DNA of 64,000 nt from Sclerotinia nivalis (GCA_029531795.1 JAPEIS010000001.1:5952001-6016000); one strand, 5' to 3'. Shown: positions 11,257 through 22,648, numbered from the stretch's first letter. Notes: generated from the sequence alone by a model not told the origin. Translations and numbers: made by a program.

Positions 11257-14200
11257 ATGGTCGGTACCAATGGCGTTGTAACGCGTGCGAAGAGAAAGTC
11301 GCATCCAACAGTGCCGGAAAGACCTCAAAAGCAACTCCGGGCTTTGAACGGAAAAGAGTCAACAGGTGTTAATACCCCAGAACTCGACCTGATTTCCGAC
11401 GATGATTACGACCTTGATGGACCTCAGTTAGTACCTGGCTTAGCAGCAGATACAGCTGAATGGCAGGCCGCAATCGAGCAGGTAGTCCGAAATGTTGTGT
11501 CGATCCGATTCTGTCAGACATGTTCCTTTGATACGGATCCTGCGTTGACCAGCGAAGCTACTGGTTTTGTGGTAGATGCAGAGAGAGGGTTTGTTTTCTC
11601 TGCTCCAGCTCAATCAAATCCTCCTATGGATATTCAGCTTGCCTTTGAACTTTATTAATATTTTTGCAGATACATTTTGACCAATCGACATGTTGTTGGA
11701 TCAGGACCTTTCTGGGGATATTGTGTCTTCGATAATCACGAAGAAGTCGATGCTTACCCAGTTTACCGCGATCCCGTTCACGATTTTGGTATATTACGAT
11801 TCGACCCCAAAGCTATTAAATACATGCCTGTTTCCGCTCTGGGCTTACGACCGGATCTTGCCAAGGTAGGGTCGGAGATCAGGGTTGTTGGTAATGATGC
11901 CGGAGAGAAGCTTAGTATTTTATCCGGAGTCATCAGCAGACTGGACAGAAATGCCCCTGAATACGGAGATGGATACTGCGACTTCAACACCAATTACATA
12001 CAAGCAGCTGCGGCGGCAAGTGGCGGTAGTTCAGGAAGTCCCGTCGTCAATGTAGGTTGAATACCCGCATCTCCCAATATTTTAAACCCCTCGGAATATT
12101 GACATGCAGCTAGATTGATGGATATGCCGTCGCCCTCCAAGCAGGTGGCAGAAGTGATGGCGCTGCCACTGATTATTTCTTACCTCTCGATCGACCTTTA
12201 AGAGCTCTTCAATGCATACAACAGGGCAAGCCAATTACCCGTGGGACAATTCAATGCCAATGGTTGATCAAACCCTTTGATGAATGCCGGAGGCTTGGAT
12301 TAACACCGGATTGGGAGGATGTTGTACGAACAGGGTTCCCTAAAGAGACGGGTATGCTCGTTGCAGAAATTGTTCTTCCAGAAGGACCATCACATAAATT
12401 GATTGAAGAGGGAGATCTTTTACTAAAGGTCAACGGTGAGCTACTAACACAGTTCATCCGTTTGGATGATATCCTAGACTCCAGTGTTGGCCAGACGGTA
12501 AGCTTCCTTATCCAGCGCGGTGGAGAAGATATCGAGGTTGCGGTTGATGTTAGCGATCTTCATTCAATTACACCGGATCGTTTTGTCTCTGTCGCAGGAG
12601 GTAGCTTCCACGATTTGTCGTATCAACAAGCGCGTCTATATGGTGTTGCTTGCAAAGGCGTCTTCATGTGTGAAGCCAGTGGATCTTTCCGATTCGAAGG
12701 CACTGATAATGGCTGGATTATCCAAACCATTGATCATAAAAAGACACCTGATTTGGAAAGCTTCATTGAAGTCATGAAGAGAATTCCGGACCGAGAGAGA
12801 GTTGTAGTAACATACAAACATCTCCGAGATCTCCACACTCTTAATACCGGCATTCTCCAGGTTGACCGCCATTGGTCAAGTAAGATGAGATTGGCTGTCA
12901 GGAATGACATTAGCGGTCTTTGGGATTTCACAGATTTGGCCGACGCTCTCCCGCCCACACCCCCTGTAGCTAGGTCTGCAAAGTTCATACAACTCGAGAA
13001 TTCACAGCATCCAGCAGCAGCGGATATCGTTCGGAGCTTTGTTCGAGTGCTATGTCACATGCCTGTCAAACTAGACGGTTATCCTCGGAACCGCAAGTGG
13101 GGTATGGGTGTTGTCATCGATGCCGAGAAAGGATTGGTTGTCATCTCTAGAGCAGTTGTTCCATATGATCTATGTGACATTTCAATCACGATTGCCGATT
13201 CCATCATTGTGGAAGGAAAAGTGGTGTTTTTGCACCCTCTACAAAATTATGCTATTATCAAATACGACCCTTCGCTGGTCCTTGCCCCAGTGCAGAGCGC
13301 GAAATTGAGCAATAAGCAACCCTCTCAAGGAGCTTCAACATACTTTGTTGGTTTTAATACGAATATGCGACTCGTCGCTGCTAAAACTACCATCACTGAA
13401 ATCACTGCTGTTGCTATTCCTGCAAATGCTGCGTCACCAAGATATCGAGCCATCAACATCGATGCTATCACTGTTGACACAAGCCTGAGTGGTCAATGTG
13501 GAAGTGGTGTGCTCATTGGCGAAGATGGCGTCGTCCAAGCTTTGTGGTTGACTTATTTGGGAGAAAGATCTCAATCCAGCTCAAAAGATGTCGAATATTA
13601 TCTTGGTCTTGCCACTCCTACGCTTTTACCCGTCATCAAAAAAATACAAAATGGCGAGAAGCCTAAGCTGCGCATGTTGAGCGTCGAGTTCAACACCATC
13701 CAAATGGCTCAAGCTCGTGTCATGGGTGTATCTGAAGAATGGATTTATAAAGTTGCTGAAGATAATTTATCCCGCCATCAACTTTTCATGGTCCGAAAGC
13801 GCACTTTTGAGCGAAATAGTGAGTCAGGTGCTCTTCTTGAAGGAGATATCATCCTTTCTCTTAATGGTAAAATCATTACTCGTGTAAATGAACTTGATGT
13901 TATGTACGACCATGAGGTTCTTGATGCAGTCATTGTCCGCGATTGCAAGGAAATGTACATCAAGCTTGATACTGTTTCAGCAGATGATCTCGAGACCGAC
14001 CGAGCTATTTCTTTCTGTGGCGCTATTCTACATCGTCCTCATCATGCTGTGCGCCAACAGATTTCCAAGCTTCATAGCGAGGTTTATGTTGCTGCGAGAA
14101 CAAGAGGATCGCCATCTTACCAATACAACCTTGCACCAACCAACTTTGTGACACATGTCAATGGGAAACCAACACCAGACTTAGAATCGTTCTTGAAGGT

Positions 14201-14539
14201 GGTCATTAAGATACCTGACAACACATGTAGGACCCCTTTCCTTTGTTTATATTGCCTATTTGCTAATACTGCTCGATAGATTTCCGCATCAAGGTGGTAA
14301 CCTTTGATAACGTTCCATGGGTCATCACAATGAAGAAGAACGATCACTACTTTCCAACAACAGAGTGGATTCAAGACCCCTCGGAAAAGAGTGGTTGGAA
14401 AAGGATCACCTACGAAATGGGCAATGCCGTGGAAGGTGAAGGTAAAGAAGGCATTCGTAGTGTAGTTGGTGATGATGTCGGAGATTTTGGTGATGTGGGA
14501 GGAGCTGATGAGCCCATGTCTTTCAAGTCATCGTTCTGA
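11257..14539 (+). CDS. nma111: Nma111, double HtrA-type nuclear serine protease with PDZ domains
   Basis: Four exons, 11257-11588, 11670-12051, 12114-14226 and 14280-14539, give 1028 residues, the usual length of fungal Nma111. The first trypsin-like domain holds the full triad: His118 in TNRHVVG, Asp149 in VHDFGIL and Ser234 in [12 protein letters not shown] segment follows. A second protease-like domain (from about residue 350) has a degenerate triad region ([10 protein letters not shown]) and a second PDZ region, the arrangement known for yeast Nma111, a pro-apoptotic nuclear HtrA protease. The N-terminus carries TRAKRKSH, a basic cluster fitting nuclear import. ATG 11257 has a strong context (A at -3, G at +4). 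An in-frame ATG at 11029 would add 76 residues resembling a mitochondrial presequence. Introns of 81, 62 and 53 nt all restore conserved family sequence. Confidence 0.95.
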
Positions 14540-14790
14540 ATTCCTCATACATGATGCGAATTTGTATAGACGAGGCATGGTGTCATTGTGTATTTTATAG
14601 CGGCCCACTGGCATTTTCATGGATGGATAGTTAATCCTCAGTGAGCGAGCGCGTACAGCATTGGTATGCGACAGTCAGTCACTGCGACGCTTAATTATAG
14701 TTATAGTAGATAGGGCCGAGAGTTTGCGTCTTCCCATGGATCTAGTCTAGTTAACAGACATGACGTTGGGGCATTTTTTGATGATGGCTA

Positions 14791-15435
14791 ATGATACTAA
14801 ACCAATTGATGACAGGAGAGGATGGATATTACCAATTATTTGTCAATCATGTATATGTGATATATACCTTGTGTGTAGAATTATACCACGTTAGACTTTG
14901 TTTTATGCTTTGCATCGTCTTGCTTCTGTTACGGCTATTTAGAATCACAGTGCAGTTGGTGTACAAAGTCTCTCGTGATGAGATACCACTTTTGTCTACT
15001 GGAATTGTCACTCTCAACTTCCAGCATCCGAATTCAATTTCTCACCTCACGACTTCTGTTGTTCCTAACATTATGAGAAAATGGGATACCCAACTGGTAT
15101 TTCATTCTTCATTGTACCCCTATTCAAGTTATGCGAGGATAACTAGTTATGAATATCTAGTTCTGATCCTCTCGGGTGTGGGCCCATTGCCCCTTCGCTT
15201 AAGGAGACACGCTGCAGATGCAAAGTTATATTGTGTTAGCAACGTCATCAAACTGAAACATTGCGAATCTGCATATAGTTTAGATTTCCCTTGTTTAGTT
15301 TCACGTTTGCTGAATTCTTTGCTACGTGGTAAATTGTTAAGTTCACACGCAGAGCACAAGTCCACGGCACTTGAGGAGCTAATCTCCCAAGCGGTTATGC
15401 AGATTCTCAATCTTGATTTTGTATTGCGGTGCTAG
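14791..15435 (+). CDS. Orphan ORF, possible membrane protein, doubtful
   Basis: A single uninterrupted frame of 214 codons, clearly the longest in the non-coding parts of the window. Residues about 30-60 are very hydrophobic and could span a membrane (…CFMLCIVLLLLRLF…); the rest has no recognisable motif and many Cys, Leu and Ser residues. It starts about 250 bp after the nma111 stop, so it may sit in that gene's 3' untranslated region. There is no clear promoter or codon bias. It may be a lineage-specific gene or a chance frame. Confidence 0.2.
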   Translation: MILNQLMTGEDGYYQLFVNHVYVIYTLCVELYHVRLCFMLCIVLLLLRLFRITVQLVYKVSRDEIPLLSTGIVTLNFQHPNSISHLTTSVVPNIMRKWDTQLVFHSSLYPYSSYARITSYEYLVLILSGVGPLPLRLRRHAADAKLYCVSNVIKLKHCESAYSLDFPCLVSRLLNSLLRGKLLSSHAEHKSTALEELISQAVMQILNLDFVLRC

Positions 15436-15597
15436 CTAGTTTACTACTTCTGTTATATAATGTGATTCGGGTTGAGAACCGGACAGTTTTTCCCTCTAGG
15501 CATGCCGTCGGGGCGTATCTTAGGTGTACTTTTCGCGCACCGTTTTTCCCAACATCTACCAAGTCACCGATTTTATCGACTTCCCGATTTTAACCAA

Positions 15598-15801
15598 CTC
15601 ATTTTGTGCTCTTACTTTCGACCAATAAGCCCTGAATCTGCTTTATTTCGTCAGCTTTGAGATGACTCATTTTATGCTCTTATTTTAGGTTGACAAGCTT
15701 TAAATTTACTTTGTTTGGTGAGCTTCGGGAGGATTCATTTTTTGCTCTTGCTTTAGATCAATGAGCTCCACATCTACTTTTGTCTTCTGGGCTTTGAGAG
15801 G
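15598..15801. repeat. 68-bp tandem repeat, 3 copies
   Basis: Three consecutive units begin ACTCATTTTGTGCTCTTACT, ACTCATTTTATGCTCTTATT and ATTCATTTTTTGCTCTTGCT, near 15598, 15665 and 15733, and each ends in a GCTTTGAGATG/GCTTCGGGAGG/GCTTTGAGAGG-like box. Spacing is 67-68 bp. Divergence is moderate, so it is younger than the repeats at 2.2 and 7.1 kb. No function is visible. Confidence 0.7.
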
Positions 15802-16916
15802 AGTTTTGCCAGGTGCTCAGACTAGGCTGTTAGTCTTGCTCTGGTGGATATTAGATGAGTCTGAAAGGACAGATGTTGTCTCTTCATCACACGAGCACCT
15901 TTATCTATATATTTCGAGCATTGGAAAAATCACAATAGTTTATGTCTAGAAGATAGTCATACTTCTCCTCTTAGTACTGTGGAAACCACAATGCTAGACC
16001 TCCTTCAAATGTTGGACTCATCTCTCCTCAATTAGCGCTACTAAACTAATCACAATGTTGCCTCCTCCAAGGAGTCATGTTCTTCTTCCCTATATGCACA
16101 ACTTAACAAGGCATAAAATGATCATCTCTTTTTTCCGCCATAGTCTCCCTCATCCCCCCTTCGTTCTCGGACTCTCAAATCTTACATTCTCGAAGCGCTT
16201 TTCCGTATTTCTGTTACTGTGCATCTGTGATGAGTATATGCCATGTACCGTACGATCGATGAATCGCGTGTTCTTTACTGCCGCTAGTTTTGTCTCTAAC
16301 ATGTCTTTGGTACAGAATTCTTCCGGCTCTTTAACCTTAGTATTTTCATTTTAGCTTTCGAAAGATTCTGTCCCAATTTTCTGACGCCCCAGGGGTATAA
16401 GAATTTCATTCGCCGTATGCTTGCGTGCTCTACAGAGTCGATAACTTGTCGAAAGCTACTCGTTCATGAACTCTCTCCAAAGTTCTCACTTTAGTTCGAT
16501 AGACTTCCAGCTGACTTTTCCCATCGTAGGCAGGTGTTTAACAATTGCGGAGAGTATATCTGGCATTTCGACGTCCCGCGTGGCAATACTAACCTTTTTT
16601 GTTCTTTTGTTGAAGAAAAAATGCATCAGGTACGGAAATGGAATGTAATTGGTATTTGGATTTCTGCTGCATATGGTGTCTATGCCAGAAAGGGGTCAGA
16701 ATGATGACGGTTAGATTGAGTGTAATAGAATAAGCGTTATAAAAAAAAACCATTATAGAAAGTTTTTGGTTCTATCAGAATTGAAAAGTGCGGAGATGTT
16801 TCTTAAATGATAACTGAAATAATGACGGTGGTTCAAATAGAAATACGCGCTAAGATAAGCGAAAAATCATCGGTGTCTGTACAAAGACTCCGATTTGGCA
16901 GAGGACGCTGCGAATA

Positions 16917-17161
16917 GGGATGCGATTATAGGGTCTTCCAAATTGTTAGCAACTATAAAATGCCTATAATTTTACATCTGGACCATTTAATTAACACTAA
17001 ACGAGCCTATAAGAATTAATATGTGATGAATTTCATGAAATTATAGGGTCTGAATAAACTTTTTGGAATTTAATTAAGTACTAATTTTCAAAGATCGATT
17101 GGATAGATTGATTTACAATAGTACTAACACTCTGTAGGGTCTTATAATCGCAATGCATCCC
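16917..17161. mobile_element. MITE-like element with terminal inverted repeats
   Basis: About 245 bp of AT-rich DNA bounded by inverted repeats. The left end is GGGATGCGATTATA at 16917-16930. The right end is TATAATCGCA followed by ATGCATCCC at 17143-17161, which read in reverse gives GGGATGCATTGCGATTATA, the same sequence with a 5-bp insertion. The 10-bp core (TGCGATTATA) is a perfect inverted match. Inside, TTATAGGGTCT recurs at 17041 and relatives sit at both ends. It is non-coding and has no obvious target-site duplication. The structure fits a miniature inverted-repeat element, unproven without further copies. Confidence 0.45.
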
Positions 17162-18502
17162 CAATCTAATTCTGAACCCATTCACCTCACCTCACCAAAC
17201 ACTAATAAGCTCAAGCTCAACTCACCTACGTCAACGATCTCGGCATACGTCAAGATTACCTTGGCAATAAATAAGGTTAGTTCCCTCCCTATTTCCCCCG
17301 TCGCTACACCATCAATCATACTACAACTCTCCTCTCCACAAACCCCAAATAGTACATAACCCAATAAAAACCACATGATGCCATCCCCCCTCCCCCTCTA
17401 CCCCGAAAAACTCTGCACATTTAACACCACTTTAATATTTAATATTTAATCATTAATTGAACTCTATGCGAAGCCGTTGCGTATACATAGTGTCCGTATG
17501 GTATCCGTACTAAACATCCATCAGACCACATCACATCAAACCAAACACCCCAATAGCACCCCAAATAACAGTTAAACAGTGAAACCCTTACGGAGTCCCA
17601 TACACTCTGACGTACTACTTACTGTAGCTAGTAGGTACTCCGTACATACCTACCTATATGCATTGGGTGATTTTCGACTTTTGATTTTTGATTGATTCCA
17701 GACCTACAATCATACATAACCTTGCATAACCCCGCTCAAAAAAACCTTTTCGTCCACTTCCTCTTTCAATCCTTGAAATCGGCACATTCTAATGCCCAGC
17801 CTTAATACGCCCAACGACCCCCAAATACCCCCTTTTAATTATAATCAAGCGAAGCAGAAATACCATGCCGATAAGCCTATCGCGTGGAATTTTTGGATAC
17901 ACGAGCTTTAATTCAACTGCACTCCAAGTCACGCAGTATCACGGGCTCAGAATAATATATATTCAATGAATGAATAAAATGAATCATAAATCGGAATCGA
18001 GTCACATTATACCTTACTTTCATCAAATTCAGATGCAAGTTATTTTATAAGTCATTAATTCTCAATTTACTTATGTTCTATAAATGAATCCTTCATCCTT
18101 CGCCTTGCCGCCGTGTCCATCCAATTCCGTCGATATATCAAAATCTATCAATATTCATCACAGGGGCGCTATAATACAGCAATATGTATTCCCCGGGATA
18201 GTATACCAGAAAAAAGAAATTACAAAATCTAGTTTGGACCAAACTCCTTCCATGACTAGTCTCCAAAGGCTTCGTATGTATAATCGAATACACCACCTCT
18301 TTCAATACCAAAGTACCAATCGATATGAAAACTGGCAAGCTAAAGGAACTTTGCCGCGATCCTGTTCCAACGAGATTCCTATATCCTATGTTTCTGGGAT
18401 TCGCTCTTCAGCTATATGCGTCCATTTGTCATCAGCAAACGATAATCGCCAGCATTAAGACCTCTCTCGGTATCATTACTGATACCATCACACCGCTAAT
18501 CC

Positions 18503-21500
18503 TCATTGGAAAGGATAACCGCCAAAACTTGCGGGAGGGAAGTTTGGAAATTGGGGATTCTGTGGCTGAGTATTCTGTTGAGGGTAAACCCCAAAGCCTC
18601 CGAGAGAGAATTCTGAGAGTTGAGGATTCTGGAGCTGGGTATTCGGTTGAGGATAACTCCCAAAGCCTCCAGGAAGGAAGCCTGGGAGCCGGGGATTCTG
18701 GAGCGGGCCATTCTGTTGAAACTGCTGTAGTTGGATTTGCTGCTCTAGAGTTTGCTGTTGTTGCAGTCGTTCAATCTGCTGTTGAAATTCTACTAGATTT
18801 TGCTGTTCAAATTGCTGAGCCGGTGAAATTTGATGAGGCGGTATCATGGTCTTGCTCATATTCCCCGACTCCTGTACCGTAGGGCCTGGCTGTCGGCTGA
18901 ATTGCTGGTACTGGGTATTAGGCACACCTGTTGGACGAACTGCCGTATGTTCCGGGCGATAGAGGGATTGCTGATACTGTCCATTTGGCATTCTTGGATG
19001 ATTTGCCTGAGATTGGCCGGGTCTTTGATGCTTTACATCTGGGATTGATCTCGAAGCAGCTGCAGCAGGCCCGAGACGTTGGCCTGGTTGTTGATGCTTT
19101 ACATCTGGGATCGATCCCGAAGCAGCTGGAATAGAACCTGAAGCTCTGAAGGGTTGTTGATGTTGCACATGCGTATCTGTCATTTGTGTTTGTTCACCTT
19201 CAGCAGAGTAATTGTGGCCAATTTTGGTTGAGGTTTGGTCTACTGCAAAAGAGCGAGTCGGTCCTAGAAGGTTTATTACTGACTGCCTATGACGAGCGAT
19301 TTCTTTGTCGGAGAAATCAGGTTGAGATGGCATACCGTTTTGAGGTCCAAGTGCTGATTGTAACATACAGACTTGGTTCGCAATGTTTCGTGAAGGGTTG
19401 TGGTTATCTTGTGGTCGCTGATCGATAGAGCCTGTACCACCTGCTGGCAAGTAAGCTCGCTCTTTTACGGGATGTTGCGAAGGTCTTTCTTCCACAGCAC
19501 TTCCTGAGTGTGGCAGGCTCTTATCGTCTTCTGTTCTTAATCGTTTGTTAGGTCGTGAATTGTCTGAGCCTTCGGATGATAGTGCTACCCGTGGAGAAAC
19601 AGACGTTCTATTGGTATCCACCGACATCGCGTCAGAGTTGCTGCTTTGTCCTTCTGAAGAACTGGAAGACCCATGGCGTTGGGTTGATGTAGACAATTGA
19701 GGATAAGTTGCCGGTTGCTGGAACTTGCGCTTCTCTCCTTGGGTTGTCTGCTGCTGCGTAGATAGCCTCTGTTGTTGTTCCGGCATTGCCTGCTGCTGCG
19801 TTGATACCCTCTGTTGTTGTACCGGCATTGTCTCCTGTTGCGTAGATAGCGTCTGCTGTGTCGGTATTGTCTGCTGTTGCGATAATGGTGAAGTTCGTTG
19901 CACTCGCGGCATTTGCTGCCTTGGTCCTGAAGTTCTTTGCGCTTGCTGAATTTGATTTCTCCTCTTCTCATTCCACTCGGCATGTTGTAATTTTAGTAAA
20001 TCGCAAATATCGGACCAACGAGGCTCTCCTTGTATACCTGTTGGCAAAGGTCTCTCATAAGTCAGCATGCCTTGAGCATGTATACCGTCGATTATCACAT
20101 TCTCAATTCTAAACCCGACTGCATATTTCAGCGGAATATTAGGGCCAACAAAGATCGTCCTCGTATACATTGTATAGTTGCCCATCATAGAACTTCCATC
20201 GAAGAAACCGTTGATTGGTTCGTATATTATATCACACGTTGGGTCCATCTTAGCCTTTTCATTGACTGTGGTAAATGAAGTCTCTTTGCCGCGCACAACT
20301 ACGACGTCTGTTTTGACGAATTGCGCTTTCGGGGCGAATTGTGTCAAGTTGCCAGCGTGATAGCCTAGATCAGGGGTTTTCTCATAGTAATCAAGGTTTT
20401 GTCGTGTATCCGAGGAAGTATCCAATGATAAATGAGCGATGGACTTTTCCAGTAGTTCTTTCATAACACCCGTCACTAGGTCCTGATTTAGCTGAAAATT
20501 GCTTAACTCGACTCCCAAAATGTCAAAAAGTTCCTTATCTTCTTTGGGAATACTTTGTGCATTTTTCGACGAAATCGCTGGTGCCAGATTCGAGATCGTG
20601 ATATCGTATCCTTGCTCAGTAAGTTTGGCGATCGATCGGGACGTTAGATCGACCGTTGGTTCGACCACTGGCTGGATATCAGGCGTAGTTTGGCCTCTTC
20701 TTCGTCGCCCTGTGCGTGTCTCGTTGGACTTCTTCTTCTCCTTGTCTGCTTTCATGTTTTCAGTCTGTAGATTTTGAACTCTCTTGGATATAGCAGGTCC
20801 TGCGGCAGCTGGTAAAGGAGCTGCCGCTGGCATAGCCTGTGGAAAAACCTGTGTTGGCATAGCAGGTGGAGGAACCTGTGTTGGCATAGCCTGTGGAAAA
20901 ACCTGTGTTGGCATAGCGGGTGGAGGAACCTGTGTTGGCACAGCAGTTGGGGGAGCTGGAGTTGTAACAGCTGATGTCGTAGTAGCTGGCACAGTCATAG
21001 TGGATGATGTAGCCAGTGAAGAGGACTGAGCGGCTGATGGACAAGTCATTGGAGCTTCTCTTACTTGTGCATTCAAATTAACACGTGTTAAAGGCTTCTC
21101 GACATCCTGCTTATTATTCGACTGCGGCATTTGCACTCCCAAAGTTGTCAAAGCAGCTGTTGGATTTTGAGGACCAGTGACTGTTCCTCTTCCTGTATTC
21201 GAATATCTCATTGAAGGCGGTTGGACATAGTCCTTGGTGTTCGGTGGCATTGCATGTTGTCGGCCTGGTCCAAGGTTATTAGAGTCGCAGGCTTGCTGAA
21301 CTGGTGGATTTCCATGTGCATGTGTTGGTGCGATGTTACCAGTGGTATTTTGTTGTTGGCTGAGACGGTCAGTCATCCCTGGAGGCTGTCGTCCAACGTG
21401 ATTGTTGTTCATGCCTCCTGCATCTCTGCCAACCATCCCTCCATGTTGGTGATTATGATAATTGGCAACGCCTCCTTGGTGTTGTTGGCCGATATCACTG

Positions 21501-22000
21501 ATGTTGTTTCTTGGATAACTACGCATCTGGGATTGCTGTTGGGCAGGATGGCCAGGCATTCCTTGAGACTGTTGCTGAGTATGATTGTTGCCCATACGTG
21601 CTGCATATCCGCCACCCATTCGTTGATATTGTTGGTTGATATTGTTCATGTTGTTCCTTGCATGATGGTCATAGGTTTGAGGTTGCTGCTGGGCAGGATG
21701 GCCAGACATTGCTTGAGTGTGTTGTTGTTGAACATAATTGTTGCTCATGCCTGCTGGATATCTGCCAGCCATTTGTTGATATTGTTGGCCACCATTGTTC
21801 ATGTTGTTTCCTGCATAATGGTCACGCATTTGAGGTTGCTGTTGGCTAGGATGGCCGGGCATTCCTTGAGATTGTTGTTGAAAATGATGATTGCCCATGC
21901 CTCCTGCAAATCTACCAGGAAATCCTTGAGCTAAGAGTTCGGGTGCGTTGGATACAAAGGAAGCTGTTCCATTTGCATTATAATTTACTCTTCGGGACAT
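18503..22000 (-). CDS. Large Gln/Pro/Ser-rich repeat protein, function unknown
   Basis: A single 1165-codon exon. Residues 34-185 carry three copies of a 50-51-residue unit (GMGNHH..., QQQSQGMPGHP, NNMNN...QQYQ) plus a decayed fourth. Residues 350-395 alternate MPTQVPPPA and MPTQVFPQA. A basic cluster at 417-436 (DKEKKKS...GRRRRG) is a likely nuclear signal. Residues about 450-690 look like the only folded part, with normal composition, hydrophobic strands and a WSDICDLL...EWNEKRR helix. The rest is disordered: a QQQ-rich block (about 690-760), a Ser-rich block with KRLRTEDD, and C-terminal repeats of about 26 residues (GGFG.YPQ.NTQ.QNPQ). I do not recognise the central domain. The composition resembles prion-like transcriptional co-factors, but that is inference. 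Start is the ATG at 22000, before which the frame closes. Confidence 0.8.
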   Translation of the reverse strand: MSRRVNYNANGTASFVSNAPELLAQGFPGRFAGGMGNHHFQQQSQGMPGHPSQQQPQMRDHYAGNNMNNGGQQYQQMAGRYPAGMSNNYVQQQHTQAMSGHPAQQQPQTYDHHARNNMNNINQQYQRMGGGYAARMGNNHTQQQSQGMPGHPAQQQSQMRSYPRNNISDIGQQHQGGVANYHNHQHGGMVGRDAGGMNNNHVGRQPPGMTDRLSQQQNTTGNIAPTHAHGNPPVQQACDSNNLGPGRQHAMPPNTKDYVQPPSMRYSNTGRGTVTGPQNPTAALTTLGVQMPQSNNKQDVEKPLTRVNLNAQVREAPMTCPSAAQSSSLATSSTMTVPATTTSAVTTPAPPTAVPTQVPPPAMPTQVFPQAMPTQVPPPAMPTQVFPQAMPAAAPLPAAAGPAISKRVQNLQTENMKADKEKKKSNETRTGRRRRGQTTPDIQPVVEPTVDLTSRSIAKLTEQGYDITISNLAPAISSKNAQSIPKEDKELFDILGVELSNFQLNQDLVTGVMKELLEKSIAHLSLDTSSDTRQNLDYYEKTPDLGYHAGNLTQFAPKAQFVKTDVVVVRGKETSFTTVNEKAKMDPTCDIIYEPINGFFDGSSMMGNYTMYTRTIFVGPNIPLKYAVGFRIENVIIDGIHAQGMLTYERPLPTGIQGEPRWSDICDLLKLQHAEWNEKRRNQIQQAQRTSGPRQQMPRVQRTSPLSQQQTIPTQQTLSTQQETMPVQQQRVSTQQQAMPEQQQRLSTQQQTTQGEKRKFQQPATYPQLSTSTQRHGSSSSSEGQSSNSDAMSVDTNRTSVSPRVALSSEGSDNSRPNKRLRTEDDKSLPHSGSAVEERPSQHPVKERAYLPAGGTGSIDQRPQDNHNPSRNIANQVCMLQSALGPQNGMPSQPDFSDKEIARHRQSVINLLGPTRSFAVDQTSTKIGHNYSAEGEQTQMTDTHVQHQQPFRASGSIPAASGSIPDVKHQQPGQRLGPAAAASRSIPDVKHQRPGQSQANHPRMPNGQYQQSLYRPEHTAVRPTGVPNTQYQQFSRQPGPTVQESGNMSKTMIPPHQISPAQQFEQQNLVEFQQQIERLQQQQTLEQQIQLQQFQQNGPLQNPRLPGFLPGGFGSYPQPNTQLQNPQLSEFSLGGFGVYPQQNTQPQNPQFPNFPPASFGGYPFQ
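21446..21901 (-). repeat. 150-bp coding tandem repeat in the Q-rich gene
   Basis: Encodes three 50-51-residue units starting at residues 34, 84 and 135. The units keep the order GMxNxx / QQQ.Q.M.GHP.QQQ.Q / NNMNN..QQYQ.M. Length conservation in multiples of three shows that copies arose by in-frame duplication. Confidence 0.75.
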
Positions 22001-22648
22001 TTCGATGATTTCCCACGAATTTATCGTAGTTCTAATTGATTAATGAAGGTATGTCTGAAGTGTTGATAAAATGCTTCAAAAGTGAAGGAAAGAAAATTAT
22101 ATTGGGTCTTTGATATGGAAGAAACCTATTGCATCATTGGCGGTTAGCAAACCCACTAAGGAAGAATACTGGAGTCAAATAGTGATATGAAGCTGCGTCA
22201 AGAAACGGACTTCGGTATTGGATGGGTCGACTGGGTGTTTAGTGGATGGTGGGGAAGGGTCTTGTGGGGGTGGAGAACAAGAAGAGAGAGCACCATCAAT
22301 GACATACCTAATCTGATTGCTGTAGTCGAAAGCAATTGATCTATTGATCTATCGATCTATTGGTTAAATTGATTTGTTTCCAGAGAGTAATAGCTTCGAA
22401 AAATCTCTATGAAAATCGAGTTCAAGAACCGCAGGTTAGGTTGACTTATATTTTTTTTCAGTGTTATTGAATAAAAGTGCGGTGATGAAAGTAGTTCTTA
22501 AGTAGCACGCTTGGTGGTGGTGACTAATCAATCAGTTCGTATTGTAATGTACAAGACCGTTAAGAATGATATGAAAGCTCTTTAAAGTCGGATAACGGAG
22601 AAAATGATGAAGCTGGAAGTCGTTTGGGAAAGAATATTGAAAAAAGGT

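Larger units (their letters stand above)
14540..18502. other. Gene-poor interval between nma111 and the Q-rich gene
   Basis: Almost 4 kb holding the nma111 3' flank, one orphan ORF (14791-15435), a 68-bp tandem repeat and a MITE-like element, each listed separately. From about 17.1 kb the DNA is AT-rich with scattered short duplications and no frame above about 125 codons. The minus-strand 3' flank of the Q-rich gene lies at the right end. Confidence 0.6.

Noticed and set aside
21221..21934. A 237-codon plus-strand ORF with hydrophobic stretches
   Set aside because: It lies fully antisense to the repeat-rich N-terminus of the Q-rich gene, whose CAG/CAA-rich codons keep the opposite strand open. 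It has no start context or family match.
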